Notes under the pieces: generated by a model
What the model was told of the DNA's origin: nothing
The model's database searches: none
Seen by the model: the letters and a program-made list of their open reading frames with translations, nothing else
Position numbers and translations under genes: made by a program
Part shown: piece after piece, positions 17,451 to 24,613 of the stretch
How the letters are laid out: every line of letters starts with the position of its first letter
Position numbering within the stretch: position 1 is the first letter of the stretch
NCBI GenBank assembly: GCA_965216445.1
Contig: OZ244166.1
Location: 186,001 to 250,000 of the forward strand
DNA length: 64,000 nt
Direction: 5' to 3'
Source of the DNA: MA-ANB-1 sp965216445
GTDB lineage: Bacteria > Actinomycetota > Acidimicrobiia > Spongiisociales > ZC4RG35

Positions 17451-17775
17451 CGTCGTCGACCTCGACGTTGGTTCTCCAAAAGGTCGGGAGGCGGGCATGC
17501 GGCGCCCCGTCGTGGTCGTTACTGCCCAGGAAATCATTGATGAATCGGCCAATGTCGTGCAGGTGGTTCCGGTGACATCCACGATCCGGGCATTCGGCTC
17601 AGAGGTCGAGATCCATGCGGATGAGACCAACGGCCTGGAGACGGATTCCGCCGCGCAATGTCAGCACATCAGATCTGTGTCGGTCGATCGGGTCGAATCA
17701 GTTAGAGGAAACGTTGGCGCTGCGGCTCTGGCTGAGATTCGGGCAGTGCTGAATCTAATCCTCGACATAAACTGA
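17434..17775 (+). CDS. mazF: MazF/PemK-type mRNA interferase toxin
   Basis: 113 residues with the MazF core: GDVVDLDVG, then RRPVVVVTAQE, VVPVTSTIR, and the late segment CQHIRSVSVDRVE. These are the beta strands and loops of the PemK/MazF barrel that cleave RNA in single-stranded sites. Encoded directly after and overlapping its antitoxin. Followed by repeat S1 at 17783. Confidence 0.85.
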   Translation: MLTSGDVVDLDVGSPKGREAGMRRPVVVVTAQEIIDESANVVQVVPVTSTIRAFGSEVEIHADETNGLETDSAAQCQHIRSVSVDRVESVRGNVGAAALAEIRAVLNLILDIN

Positions 17776-17782
17776 CTTCAGA

Positions 17783-17807
17783 CGCGCCCGGGATCTAGGT
17801 GCGGTGG
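17783..17807 (+). repeat. Short cassette repeat S1
   Basis: CCCGGGATCTAGGTGCGGTG core, eight bases after the MazF stop. Same motif separates the next modules. Confidence 0.65.
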
Positions 17808-17861
17808 AGTGGAGAGGGTCGGCTGCTGGTGTTCTGTCCGCAGAACGTCGTGTCAAACGAA

Positions 17862-18274
17862 CTACCCGGCCGGCTCGTCGAACTGGACCCGTTCTCGAAG
17901 CCAAGTGGCCGTCCAAGCCTCATCGACCTCTCCGGCGGCGATCGCCAGCATGGCCTCTTCGGCTTCGTCGACGTCTGGGGGATCGGGATGCCAGGCTCCG
18001 TTGTTCAGGTCGATGAACATGACCAGACATGCCCATGCGGCACGCTTGTTCCCGTCGGGCAGTGGATGGTTCCACGCAAGACGGCATACCAATACAGCTG
18101 CTTTGTCGTAGATGTCCGGGTAAGAACTCATCCTCGCCGAAGCCGGGCTTGAGGGGCGTGGAGGGCAGAGTCGGCTAGATCCGATCGGGAAGCCTTGGCA
18201 AGAACATCCGCATCGATACCGGTGACCTGTTCGGCTAGCCAGAAGAACTCACCGAGCGTTATGTAACGGGTCAC
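17862..18274 (-). pseudogene. doc: Doc/Fic-type toxin, frameshifted
   Basis: The start GTG (18274) overlaps the antitoxin stop and reads TRYITLGEFFWLAEQVTGID through LADSALHAPQA. The frame is then lost. Removing one C near 18143 and one T near 18127 restores AGFGEDEFYPDIYDKAAV and joins the downstream frame, which carries the Doc motif HPLPDGNKRAAW. A repaired protein would be about 136 residues, normal for Doc. Doc phosphorylates EF-Tu using ATP. The two insertions are in short runs, so either real decay or sequencing error is possible. Confidence 0.75.
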
Positions 18275-18480
18275 TTAGCGAGTCGTTCTAGAAGCTCCTT
18301 GTCCCGCTCGAGGAGTTGTTTTGCCCGGCTGGTGAAGTCATTGTCGCTGCGGACGCGTTCGATCTCGTTCCTAAGCGCATCGACGATCAAAGAGTTCACA
18401 CTTGTCCCTTCAACACGAGCCACAGCCTCCGCATCGTCGGCCAACTCGTCAGGAAGTCGCACGGTCGTTTGCTTGGTCAT
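18271..18480 (-). CDS. Ribbon-helix-helix antitoxin of the Doc module
   Basis: 69 residues: TTVRLPDELADDAEAVARVEGTSVNSLIVDALRNEIERV, a ribbon-helix-helix DNA-binding fold, then a charged helical tail for toxin binding. Its TGA overlaps the GTG of the Doc gene (GTGA), so the two are coupled. The antitoxin is intact although the toxin frame is broken. Confidence 0.8.
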   Translation of the reverse strand: MTKQTTVRLPDELADDAEAVARVEGTSVNSLIVDALRNEIERVRSDNDFTSRAKQLLERDKELLERLAK

Positions 18481-18580
18481 GACTGCATGAAATCACGATA
18501 TCGCGAGACTGTGAAGCTGTTGCACCTGTTTCTGAGTTGACGGAAATCGCGCTGACCAGGCGTTTTGCTAGGTCGCGTCA

Positions 18581-18612
18581 GACGAGCGCTCGGGAACTAG
18601 GTGCGGTGATGG
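18581..18612 (+). repeat. Short cassette repeat S2
   Basis: GCTCGGGAACTAGGTGCGGT core between the Doc module and mazEF module 2. Confidence 0.65.
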
Positions 18613-18638
18613 CTTGGTGCTCGGATTTTTCGCTCGAC

Positions 18639-18986
18639 TTAGAGCGATAGATGAAGTCTCAGAGCCTCGTCCACGTCGCGCATGAACGGTGCAGGGACCG
18701 AGCCGAGTGTTCGCCCGACTCTGTAGACAGAGACCGAACGAACCTGCTCCGCTTGCACCTTTGAGTCCCGCTCGAGCTCACTCTCGTGCGCCGGCACGAA
18801 GACTTGGAACGGGTACACCCGATCGACATTGGAAGTCATCGGAACGACGGTGATGACGCCTCTGCCGAGTCGCGCCGCCGTGGAGTTGGCACCGTCATTG
18901 CTCACGATCACGGCAGGCCTCTGTTCACGGGATTCACCAGACAGCGCCTGGCCAAAATCAACCAGGCGGATCTCGCCGCGGAGCAT
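18639..18986 (-). CDS. mazF: MazF/PemK-type mRNA interferase toxin
   Basis: 115 residues with RGEIRLVDFG, REQRPAVIVSND, ITVVPMTSN and VQAEQVRSVSVYRVG, the strands and conserved loop of the MazF barrel. Closest in style to the mycobacterial MazF group. The ATG overlaps the antitoxin stop by one base (TGATG). Confidence 0.87.
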   Translation of the reverse strand: MLRGEIRLVDFGQALSGESREQRPAVIVSNDGANSTAARLGRGVITVVPMTSNVDRVYPFQVFVPAHESELERDSKVQAEQVRSVSVYRVGRTLGSVPAPFMRDVDEALRLHLSL

Positions 18987-19204
18987 CAGGTCAGGCCGTC
19001 AGATGTGGTCTTGCCCCAGAGCTCTGCGTCGTCAGACTCTTCCCACTCGAGCCATGCGTCGGCATAGGCGTCGCCGAGTTTCGACGAGCGGAGCATCCGC
19101 ACTGCAGTGTGGACAACGGCTGATCGAGAGTCGAAACCCTGAGATTGCGCGTAGTTATCAAGGAACTCGACATCCTCATCAGGGAGGCTCACACTGATCT
19201 TCAT
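18986..19204 (-). CDS. mazE: MazE-like ribbon-helix-helix antitoxin
   Basis: 72 residues: MKISVSLPDEDVEFLDNYAQSQGFDSRSAVVHTAVRML is a ribbon-helix-helix, and the tail DAYADAWLEWEESDDAELW is the acidic toxin-binding part seen in mycobacterial MazE antitoxins. A -10 hexamer TATACT on the minus strand (19211-19216) ends six bases before the ATG, which implies a leaderless mRNA. Confidence 0.85.
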   Translation of the reverse strand: MKISVSLPDEDVEFLDNYAQSQGFDSRSAVVHTAVRMLRSSKLGDAYADAWLEWEESDDAELWGKTTSDGLT

Positions 19205-19253
19205 ACCACGAGTATACCAGAGGTAGTAGGGAGTGGCTACCGCCTCAAGCTTA

Positions 19254-19279
19254 CCGCGCGATCGGGAACCAGGTGCGGC
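19254..19279 (+). repeat. Short cassette repeat S3
   Basis: GATCGGGAACCAGGTGCGGC core between mazEF module 2 and the vapBC module. Confidence 0.65.
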
Positions 19280-19309
19280 TTGACCCGAGTATTCGATTCT
19301 CTACAGCCG

Positions 19310-19684
19310 TCAGAGGGCGGGTTTGAGGTCGCCGTACATGGGGAAGTGCTTGACGTTTCGTGTGAGCAGGTCTGCGCCGTTCACCTCGGCGGTGGCTGCG
19401 ATCAAGTAGTCGATCGAAGAGATGCCTTCGTGGCTTCTTCGATATTGGCGTGCCAACTCCCCAGCCCTGTTTGCCGTTTCGTATGAGACCTCTAGGTTCG
19501 TCAGCGAGTCGAGCAGTTGTCTGATCCTGGATCGCTCATTGGAGCGCATTCCGGCCAGCAGCTCGAACCGAGTCAGCACCGAGCAAGCTGCTTGTTCGTT
19601 TGACGACGCGTCGAGGAGTAGGGCTGTCGCCTGCTCGTTGCCTCTGAGATGTTCGATCAGGACATCGGTATCGAAGAGCTTCAT
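19310..19684 (-). CDS. vapC: PIN-domain ribonuclease toxin (VapC)
   Basis: 124 residues from ATG 19684. PIN-domain acidic residues are visible in KLFDTDVLIEHLRG, RFELLAG, SIDYLIAATA and the late N-terminal-strand partner LLTRNVKHF. VapC toxins are metal-dependent RNases that cut tRNA or rRNA. An ORF start 12 codons upstream would overlap the antitoxin more; the ATG overlapping the antitoxin stop (TGATG) is the likely one. Confidence 0.88.
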   Translation of the reverse strand: MKLFDTDVLIEHLRGNEQATALLLDASSNEQAACSVLTRFELLAGMRSNERSRIRQLLDSLTNLEVSYETANRAGELARQYRRSHEGISSIDYLIAATAEVNGADLLTRNVKHFPMYGDLKPAL

Positions 19685-19935
19685 CAGCTCAAGCGCTCGA
19701 GGGGGCTTTCTCTGCGCCATCGCGTGACGTCGCTCAGATCAGCTTCATCCCGATCTGCCCATATTCCAGAGGTCCCGAGGATGGCTTCCTCGGCAGGAAC
19801 CTTCGTTCTGACTATGGCGAGTTCTTCGTCCAAGATGCGCCGGATGAGGCTCGATTTCGAGATGCCCTCTTCGTCGGCACGCCGCTGCAGCCTCTCTTGC
19901 TGCTCCTCAGTGAGAAAGATGTTCGTGCGTTGCAT
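19684..19935 (-). CDS. vapB: Ribbon-helix-helix antitoxin (VapB)
   Basis: 83 residues: MQRTNIFLTEEQQERLQRRADEEGISKSSLIRRILDEEL, a ribbon-helix-helix fold, then an acidic region and a basic end. The ATG lies eight bases after a TATGCT -10-like box, inside a tandem pair of GCGGTGTATGC repeats that are probably the autoregulatory operator. The 5' end and promoter of this gene are duplicated at 20778-20994. Confidence 0.82.
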   Translation of the reverse strand: MQRTNIFLTEEQQERLQRRADEEGISKSSLIRRILDEELAIVRTKVPAEEAILGTSGIWADRDEADLSDVTRWRRESPLERLS

Positions 19936-20046
19936 ACACCGCAAGCATACACCGCACTCTTGAGAGGTGCAATGGCAGTAGTTTGCTTCCTTGGCTCCAG
20001 ACCAAGCATCGGATCAACTGAGCCCCAACGCGCTCGGGAATCAGGT
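19897..20046 (+). repeat. Direct duplication, copy 1 (vapB 5' end to repeat S4)
   Basis: Contains the first codons of vapB, its promoter, and the following stretch GCAGTAGTTTGCTTCCTTGG through the S4 repeat. Copy 2 at 20778-20994 has the same order with few changes plus an insert of about 60 bases. The two copies flank the broken fic gene. Confidence 0.8.
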
Positions 20047-20050
20047 TGCA
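20026..20050 (+). repeat. Short cassette repeat S4 (degenerate)
   Basis: CGCTCGGGAATCAGGTTGCA; the GGTGCGGT core has changed to GGTTGCA. Lies inside duplication copy 1. Confidence 0.55.
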
Positions 20051-20222
20051 ACTGTGTTGTGGGTCGCCTGACTCTGAAACGATCTTCGTAGTAGATGATT
20101 GGCATGGCTGTCCCGATCGTGACGGGCCCAAATGGTTGCTTTCCGAACTATCTCCATACATAATTAAGATTCGACTCAGTTCCTTAATGATAGATCGGCA
20201 TGATGAAACTCGAGATAAGACG

Positions 20223-20780
20223 ATGACCTCGAACCGCGCCGGCGTATATCGCGAACACCGAACGGGATATATCTACTTTGATCCAGCTCCTCTCCCTCCG
20301 CCCGACCTAGAACTGTCCGCGTGTTCTTGGCTAGCCTCTTCGAGCAGATCGGGCGTTGGCCCGACGGAGCGGCTTCGGTGCTGCCTGATCCTTCTTCGTG
20401 TTTATGTCGGCAGAGAAGCGGTTTTGTCGACCAAATCGAAGGTACACGCTTCGCTCAATGATGTTCTCTTTGCCGAGGCGGAACTCCTGCAGACAGATCG
20501 CCGTGTTCCTGTCGAGGAAGTGATCCGATACATCGACGCGCTTAACCACGGCGTTCGGCGGCTGGAAGAGCTCCCCGTCTCACTGCGGCTGATTCGTGAG
20601 ATCCACAGCGTCTTGATGCGGAACGTGCGAGGAGGACAGCTGAATCTGACCCCAGGCGAATTTCGACGTACACAGAACTGGATCGGCGGAACCCGTCCCG
20701 ACAACGCTCGGTTCGCACCTGCCGAGCTGGCCGACGCCATTCACAAGTGGGAAGAATATGTACACGACAGCCCCCCGTCT
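20223..20780 (+). pseudogene. Fic-family protein, 5' fragment with frameshifts
   Basis: Starts like a Fic AMP-transferase (RAGVYREHRTGY then a proline-rich APLPPPDLEL). The next part is in another frame (LFEQIGRWPDGAASVLPDP), and REAVLSTK through SLNDVLFAEAE and LPVSLRLIREIHSVLMRNVRG through PGEFRRTQNWIG are in the first frame again. The segment that should carry the inhibitory QIEGT is out of frame. The gene stops at about 20780 where the duplicated vapB DNA begins, so the catalytic HPFxDGNGR part is missing. An ATTAAG/CTTAAT inverted repeat (20163-20188) precedes it. Confidence 0.78.
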
Positions 20781-20994
20781 TGCTGCTCCTCGGTGAGAAA
20801 GATGTTCGTGCGTTGCATACAGGCCGCAAGCATACACCGCACACTTGAGAGGTGCAGTGGGACGACGGTGTCGCCAGAGTTGCCGACGAGGCCTATCAGA
20901 CAGCGAGCGAGATCCTCGCCCTGGCAGTAGTTTGCTTCCTTGGCTCCAGACCAAGCATCGGGTCAACTGAGCCCAACGCGCTCGGGAACCAGGT
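20778..20994 (+). repeat. Direct duplication, copy 2
   Basis: Second copy of 19897-20046: vapB 5' end, its CGGTGTATGC-type operator, an extra insert at about 20868-20925, then the GTTTGCTTCCTTGGCTCCAG stretch and repeat S5. It cuts off the fic gene, so it marks a recombination junction. Confidence 0.8.
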
Positions 20995-21070
20995 GCGGTG
21001 GCGGGTGAGAGACCGGTGAGGGTTGGGCATCCTGGGGGTGGGGCGGGCTAGGTCAAACGGGCGTCAAACG
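20974..21070 (+). repeat. Repeat S5 plus long repeat R2
   Basis: Begins with CTCGGGAACCAGGTGCGGTG (S5) and ends with GGTCAAACGGGCGTCAAACG, the end motif of the long repeats R3 and R4. The middle (GGGTTGGGCATCCTGG) is a divergent form of their central stretch. Confidence 0.6.
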
Positions 21071-21199
21071 AAAGGTCGCATTTCATAGGAAAGAGTTCGC
21101 TGGTTCAGGCTAGGAGACCTACAACACTCCACCTCTTTCGTAGCGATGCCATAGGGCGACAGCCGTTCCCCTCCGGGGTCAGCCACCGTCGCTTCTGGC

Positions 21200-21316
21200 C
21201 TAGCGCCATTGGCCCTTGTGTTTCGGGCACTGATAGCCAGTGTTTGCACAACGGCGGCAATGTGTGGTCATCGACTTTCCTACACCCTTGCAGTCGGGAC
21301 ATCTCACAAGCTTCAC
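21200..21316 (-). CDS. Cys-rich micro-protein with DnaJ-like zinc motif
   Basis: 38 codons from GTG 21316. The product reads RCPDCKGVGKSMTTHC then RRCANTGYQC, that is, CxxCxGxG followed by CxxC and a final Cys, resembling half of a DnaJ zinc-finger. A purine-rich stretch (CGAAAGAAG) precedes the GTG. No known family assigned. It sits in the island between repeats S5 and S6. Small size makes the call uncertain, but the ordered cysteines are unlikely in non-coding DNA. Confidence 0.45.
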   Translation of the reverse strand: MKLVRCPDCKGVGKSMTTHCRRCANTGYQCPKHKGQWR

Positions 21317-21381
21317 CTTCTTTCGGTGAACCTTGCAATACTCGTATTAGGTCATGGGGCGACTGACATTCGTGATGCTCA

Positions 21382-21810
21382 TCATCGAACTATCTCGATC
21401 GAAGGGTCGCTTGACCTAAAGGCGCTAACGAACCGGTTCAGATAGTCCGGAGCCTTGCGGGAACCGTCCGCTACCAACGCAACGGTGCGGACGGAGTCAT
21501 CGTCATAAACCTCCATCTGCACCCTTGTAGCGCCACCCTGTCCGGCGCCGAAAGACTTCGGAAAGTTGACACCGACCGAAAACTGAGGTCCACCATCGTC
21601 CAGAACATCAAACGGACTGGGCTCCTTCTCCGGCGTGTAGAAGCCCCAAGCTGATGAAGGGTCCCCCATTCCACCGATCGCTGCCGCTGCCTTTCCGAAC
21701 ATTGCAGTCCCCTTCTTTTCAGCCAGGCCGGCTTCGCCGACCTTCTTGAATAGGGCGGCGCATGTTTGGACGTCCAGACTGGTTCGCAAGCTCGTACTGA
21801 CTGATGCCAC
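21382..21810 (-). CDS. Hypothetical protein, 142 aa
   Basis: I do not recognise this protein. I chose GTG 21810 because AAGGGGAG lies seven bases upstream, while the open frame before it has no sign of coding. No signal peptide or membrane segment. It contains an alanine/glycine-rich middle (FGKAAAAIGGMGDPSSAWGF) and an acidic strand-rich C-terminal half (VQMEVYDDDSVRTVALVADG, then a helix YLNRFVSAFRSSD). It may be a small cytosolic or effector protein; context is a toxin-antitoxin and repeat-rich island. Confidence 0.6.
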   Translation of the reverse strand: MASVSTSLRTSLDVQTCAALFKKVGEAGLAEKKGTAMFGKAAAAIGGMGDPSSAWGFYTPEKEPSPFDVLDDGGPQFSVGVNFPKSFGAGQGGATRVQMEVYDDDSVRTVALVADGSRKAPDYLNRFVSAFRSSDPSIEIVR

Positions 21811-21857
21811 TGTTTTCTCCCCTTGGTGATCCAACGGTCGAGAACGGAGCCTAATGG

Positions 21858-21934
21858 GTTGATAGGTGCGGTGGTGGGTGGAGCGGCCCGTGGTTGTTGG
21901 GGATTTCTGGAGCCGGCGCAGTCGGGTCAAACGG
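21858..21934 (+). repeat. Repeat S6 plus long repeat R3
   Basis: GATAGGTGCGGTGGTGGGTG, then CGGCCCGTGGTTGTTGGGGA and ending GGGTCAAACGGG. The central 20 bases are the same as in R4 at 38701-38790 (which is inverted). The stretch from here to 22147 has no gene I can support. Confidence 0.7.
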
Positions 21935-22146
21935 GAGCCAAGCCGAGCCCGTCAGCTGCGTTCGGCTTTGAGCTGGTCCGGGAAAGGGCGAGGTCGTTGG
22001 AGGTTTCGAGACGAGTTGAGGTTGCGTTATCCGCGGTCAGACGGTCGCCGGGTTCCCTTGATCGGCTGCTCTCGTATGGGTAGCGGTGTGGAAAAGCTGA
22101 TTTCCCCTTCTAGGCTTCCTGGTCAAGCCAAGGAACAGCTGCACCC

Positions 22147-22164
22147 GCACCCGATCTAGGTGCA
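22147..22164 (+). repeat. Short cassette repeat S7
   Basis: CACCCGATCTAGGTGCAG; its CTA is the stop codon (TAG, minus strand) of the Cys-rich micro-ORF at 22156-22272. Confidence 0.5.
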
Positions 22165-22272
22165 GCCCCCGTACCATTGACAGCTGTGTTCTCTAGGAGG
22201 TTTGCCATTCTTCTCGGCTTCCTTGCACCATGCACACTGGGGTTGTCCTTGGGATACACACGCGCAGGCCAT
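22156..22272 (-). CDS. Cys-rich micro-protein, 38 aa
   Basis: ATG 22272 with AAGGAG six bases upstream. The product begins MACACVSQGQPQCAWCKEAE and ends SCQWYGGCT, with seven cysteines in 38 residues including a CAWC pair. It could bind zinc or form disulfides. No family recognised. A good ribosome site and regular cysteines support translation; its stop codon lies inside repeat S7. Confidence 0.5.
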   Translation of the reverse strand: MACACVSQGQPQCAWCKEAEKNGKPPREHSCQWYGGCT

Positions 22273-22392
22273 CGAACTCCTTCTCGTTGCTAACGCCAGC
22301 TTAGAACCGAAACCGGATGCGGTGTTGACCTAGACAGCGTTTTGTCAGGTCCACTTGAGCTAGCCTGGGCCGAACTCAATAGAGGAAGACCA

Positions 22393-22485
22393 ATGGCTGT
22401 TTCCGAGTGTTGTGGCGCACCGCTTGAGGTGTGGAATGACGGCTCTAAACACTGCTCAGAGTGTTCGAAAACACAAGGTAAATAG
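22393..22485 (+). CDS. Micro-protein with zinc-ribbon-like motif, 30 aa
   Basis: ATG 22393 preceded by AGAGGAAG. Product MAVSECCGAPLEVWNDGSKH then CSECSK: CCGAPL and CSEC form a two-knuckle zinc-ribbon-like pattern. Directly followed by an integrase relic. Could also be the remaining N-terminus of a longer protein cut by that junction. Confidence 0.42.
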   Translation: MAVSECCGAPLEVWNDGSKHCSECSKTQGK

Positions 22486-22496
22486 CCGACTTCGAC

Positions 22497-22592
22497 GAAT
22501 ATCTAGACGGATCCGGGGCAGCTCGAATGGTCGACGATCCACCGGAACGCCCGGGTCAACGTCGACGGATTCAGCGCTGACCCGTCCTACCT
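22497..22592 (-). pseudogene. Integrase fragment A
   Basis: About 90 bases nearly identical to 28205-28300 inside the tyrosine integrase (GGATCCGGGGCAGCTC onward, with one base missing). It encodes the part just before the catalytic HxxR box. No flanking integrase sequence remains. Confidence 0.85.
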
Positions 22593-22743
22593 AGCAACAA
22601 CTTGCTGTGGGCGGGCAAAAGTCGTGGCCGTTGGAGGCTTCGAAGAGCACGACCCCAACGCGCAATCGTGGTCAGCTCAGCGTCTCATCGGGCTTCTTCT
22701 AGCGAGTGAGAATCTGATGTAGCCTGATGTCGAGGAGGTGCTC

Positions 22744-23466
22744 GTGGCAAGATCGATACTCAGTCCCCCGCATCTGGACAAGCCTGTCTACCAAATGAAC
22801 GAGGCTGCGCGCCTGCTACAGCTACCTGACAAGACATTGAGGCGTTGGATTGACGGCGATCGTCGGTTCGACAATGTGATCGAACCACTGATTCGACCGA
22901 AAACCACTGGGTCCACGGACGTAACGTGGGGGGAGTTTGTAGAAGCTGGCCTCCTTCGCGAGTACCGTGTGAGGCGACTGCCCATTGAGCGGTTGCGTCC
23001 GCTAATTGCTGGCATGCGGGAGCGTCTCGGAACCCCGTATCCGCTTGCACACGCGAAACCGCTGTACTCCGACGGGCTGCAGCTCCTCTGGCATGAGCAA
23101 TTGGAAAGCGCTACCCCTGAATCGATGTACCTAGTGGTCGAGGGTGGACAGGAGGACGGGTATCAGCTGGTGCTCGGCGACATTGCGTCTCAGTTCATGT
23201 CTCGCGTGGAGTTCGAACCGCCCCAGGACGGTGTGGCGGCTCGCTGGTTTCCATTTATCGAGACGACCAGACGCGTTGTGCTCGACCCGCGTGTCTCCTT
23301 CGGCTTGCCAACCATCAACGGAGTGAAGACCGAAGCTATCGCGGAGCTAGTAAATGCCGGCGAACGGCCCGCGAGGGTGGCCACGGTGTATGGCGATTTC
23401 GGGATTTCTCAGTCTGATGTCTGGCTTGCGACCGAGTTTGAGTCTCGGCTGGCCCAAGCCGCATAG
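22744..23466 (+). CDS. VapB45-like antitoxin (HTH plus DUF433-like)
   Basis: 240 residues. The start GTG at 22744 has GAGGAGG six bases upstream. The N-terminus has a MerR-like helix-turn-helix (VYQMNEAARLLQLPDKTLRRWI), the middle is mixed, and the C-terminus carries a DUF433-type domain (RVVLDPRVSFGLPTINGVKT then IAELVNAGERPARVATVYGD). This layout and length match Mycobacterium tuberculosis VapB45 (Rv2018). The stop overlaps the next gene by one base. Confidence 0.78.
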   Translation: MARSILSPPHLDKPVYQMNEAARLLQLPDKTLRRWIDGDRRFDNVIEPLIRPKTTGSTDVTWGEFVEAGLLREYRVRRLPIERLRPLIAGMRERLGTPYPLAHAKPLYSDGLQLLWHEQLESATPESMYLVVEGGQEDGYQLVLGDIASQFMSRVEFEPPQDGVAARWFPFIETTRRVVLDPRVSFGLPTINGVKTEAIAELVNAGERPARVATVYGDFGISQSDVWLATEFESRLAQAA

Positions 23467-23867
23467 TGCCGATCGCTCCCGGTCAACGTATCTTCGTGGA
23501 TGCGAACTTGATAGGCGTTGCCAAGCAGCTGGAAGTCAATCACCACCAGATCGTTTATCCGGGCCACCCTGAATGGCCCTTCGACCAACAAGAAGCCGAC
23601 GACGTGTGGCTCCCATATGTCGGTGATAACGATTGGATGGTTCTCGCCAGAGACAAGAGGATTCGGTATCGCACCTCCGAGAAGGCGGCTCTCCTGGACC
23701 ATCGGGTTCGAGCGGTCGTGATATCGACCAACAAGAATCTGAAGATCGAGGAGATGTCGGAGCTAGTTGAATCGAATTGGGCGAAACTTGAAGCGCTACT
23801 GGTAGAACCTCCTGCCTTCTATCACCTCACGACCGCGGGTATCAGCAAACGACTTGACTATCCGTAG
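23466..23867 (+). CDS. VapC45-like PIN-type toxin
   Basis: 133 residues from GTG 23466. RIFVDANLIGVAKQLE near the start and DDVWLPYVGDNDWMVLARDK in the middle carry the acidic residues of the VapC45 PIN-like group; the C-terminus is KLEALLVEPPAFYHLTTAG. Length matches Rv2019 (VapC45). Coupled to the VapB45-like gene by TAGTG overlap. Probably an RNase toxin; target unknown. Confidence 0.75.
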   Translation: MPIAPGQRIFVDANLIGVAKQLEVNHHQIVYPGHPEWPFDQQEADDVWLPYVGDNDWMVLARDKRIRYRTSEKAALLDHRVRAVVISTNKNLKIEEMSELVESNWAKLEALLVEPPAFYHLTTAGISKRLDYP

Positions 23868-23917
23868 CACGCCAAACTGGTCAGTCGGTAAGTCGGGAGG
23901 TGATCGTCTTCTACGCC

Positions 23918-24334
23918 CTACTCCCAGGGCGGGGAGAAGGTTTTTGTCGGCCACCTGCCGATTGGCCCTGCGATTCGATACTCGACGTGAACACTTCTCC
24001 CGACGCTGCCAGGCTCAAGAACGTGAACCACATGGGGAGGTAGTTGGCGACCCGCGCACCACGGATTCTCGGTTGTTCCAATCAACATCCTCATGTGGAG
24101 CATTTCAGAGCGTTCCTCGGCACCGACCCACCGTCCTAGGGGTTTTCGCCTTTGGTCCTCATCGACCGTGTACGCCGCCACAATGACCAACGTGTCAGGA
24201 CCGGGGTTGTGAATATCCCACATACCGTCTTCTCGAAGGGAGGCCTGGAGAGGAGGAATCGCCCGGCTAGTCGCCAGAATTGCCAACGCGAGTGCAAGCG
24301 CCCCTATAGCGAGCCCACTTATGGCAATGAACAT
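23918..24334 (-). CDS. Hypothetical membrane-anchored protein
   Basis: 138 residues. The N-terminus is a single hydrophobic helix (MFIAISGLAIGALALALAIL), after which the chain is probably outside or free in the cytoplasm, with GMWDIHNPGPDTLVIVAAYT, a beta-rich stretch. Not a known family to me. Lies convergent to the VapBC45-like pair. The coding call is moderate because the frame has little context support. Confidence 0.5.
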   Translation of the reverse strand: MFIAISGLAIGALALALAILATSRAIPPLQASLREDGMWDIHNPGPDTLVIVAAYTVDEDQRRKPLGRWVGAEERSEMLHMRMLIGTTENPWCAGRQLPPHVVHVLEPGSVGRSVHVEYRIAGPIGRWPTKTFSPPWE

Positions 24335-24369
24335 GAACCTGACAGACTAGCTAGCACCGCAGTGGTTCA

Positions 24370-24462
24370 ACCTCCATCCCGCACCGCCCTCGCCACCGCA
24401 TCCGCCGCTTCCCGTTGCATCCGCGGCATCACGTGCGAATACCGGTGCTCGGTGAACTTCTA
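24370..24462 (-). pseudogene. Integrase fragment B (C-terminal end)
   Basis: Translates as KFTEHRYSHVMPRMQREAAD then AVARAVRDGG and a stop, matching EFTLHRYSHVMPGMQREAAD and IARAVRFDGAA at the end of the tyrosine integrase (28025-29200). It includes the catalytic tyrosine. Base identity is lower than for fragment A, so it comes from a different, older integrase copy. Confidence 0.85.
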
Positions 24463-24613
24463 GCGAACCTGCTCTCCCCTTTGACTGCGGAACCGGTCAA
24501 GCGCCTATGGGGGTCGCCCGAACGGCAGGACCTGTCCGGCTCGCGGCTCGAAGTTGGTCCGATTTGTTCCTCGGGCCGCGATAGGCTCTGGCTTGCAAGG
24601 ATCAGGAGTTCTG

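Noticed and set aside
18620..18650. Rho-independent terminator (CGCTC/GAGCG hairpin near 18631)
   Set aside because: The short stem is not followed by a T-run on the strand of either neighbouring gene.
17783..21000. Classical integron cassette array (attC sites)
   Set aside because: The separating repeats are short, lack the paired R'/R'' boxes and GTTRRRY core of attC, and no IntI-type integrase is in the window.
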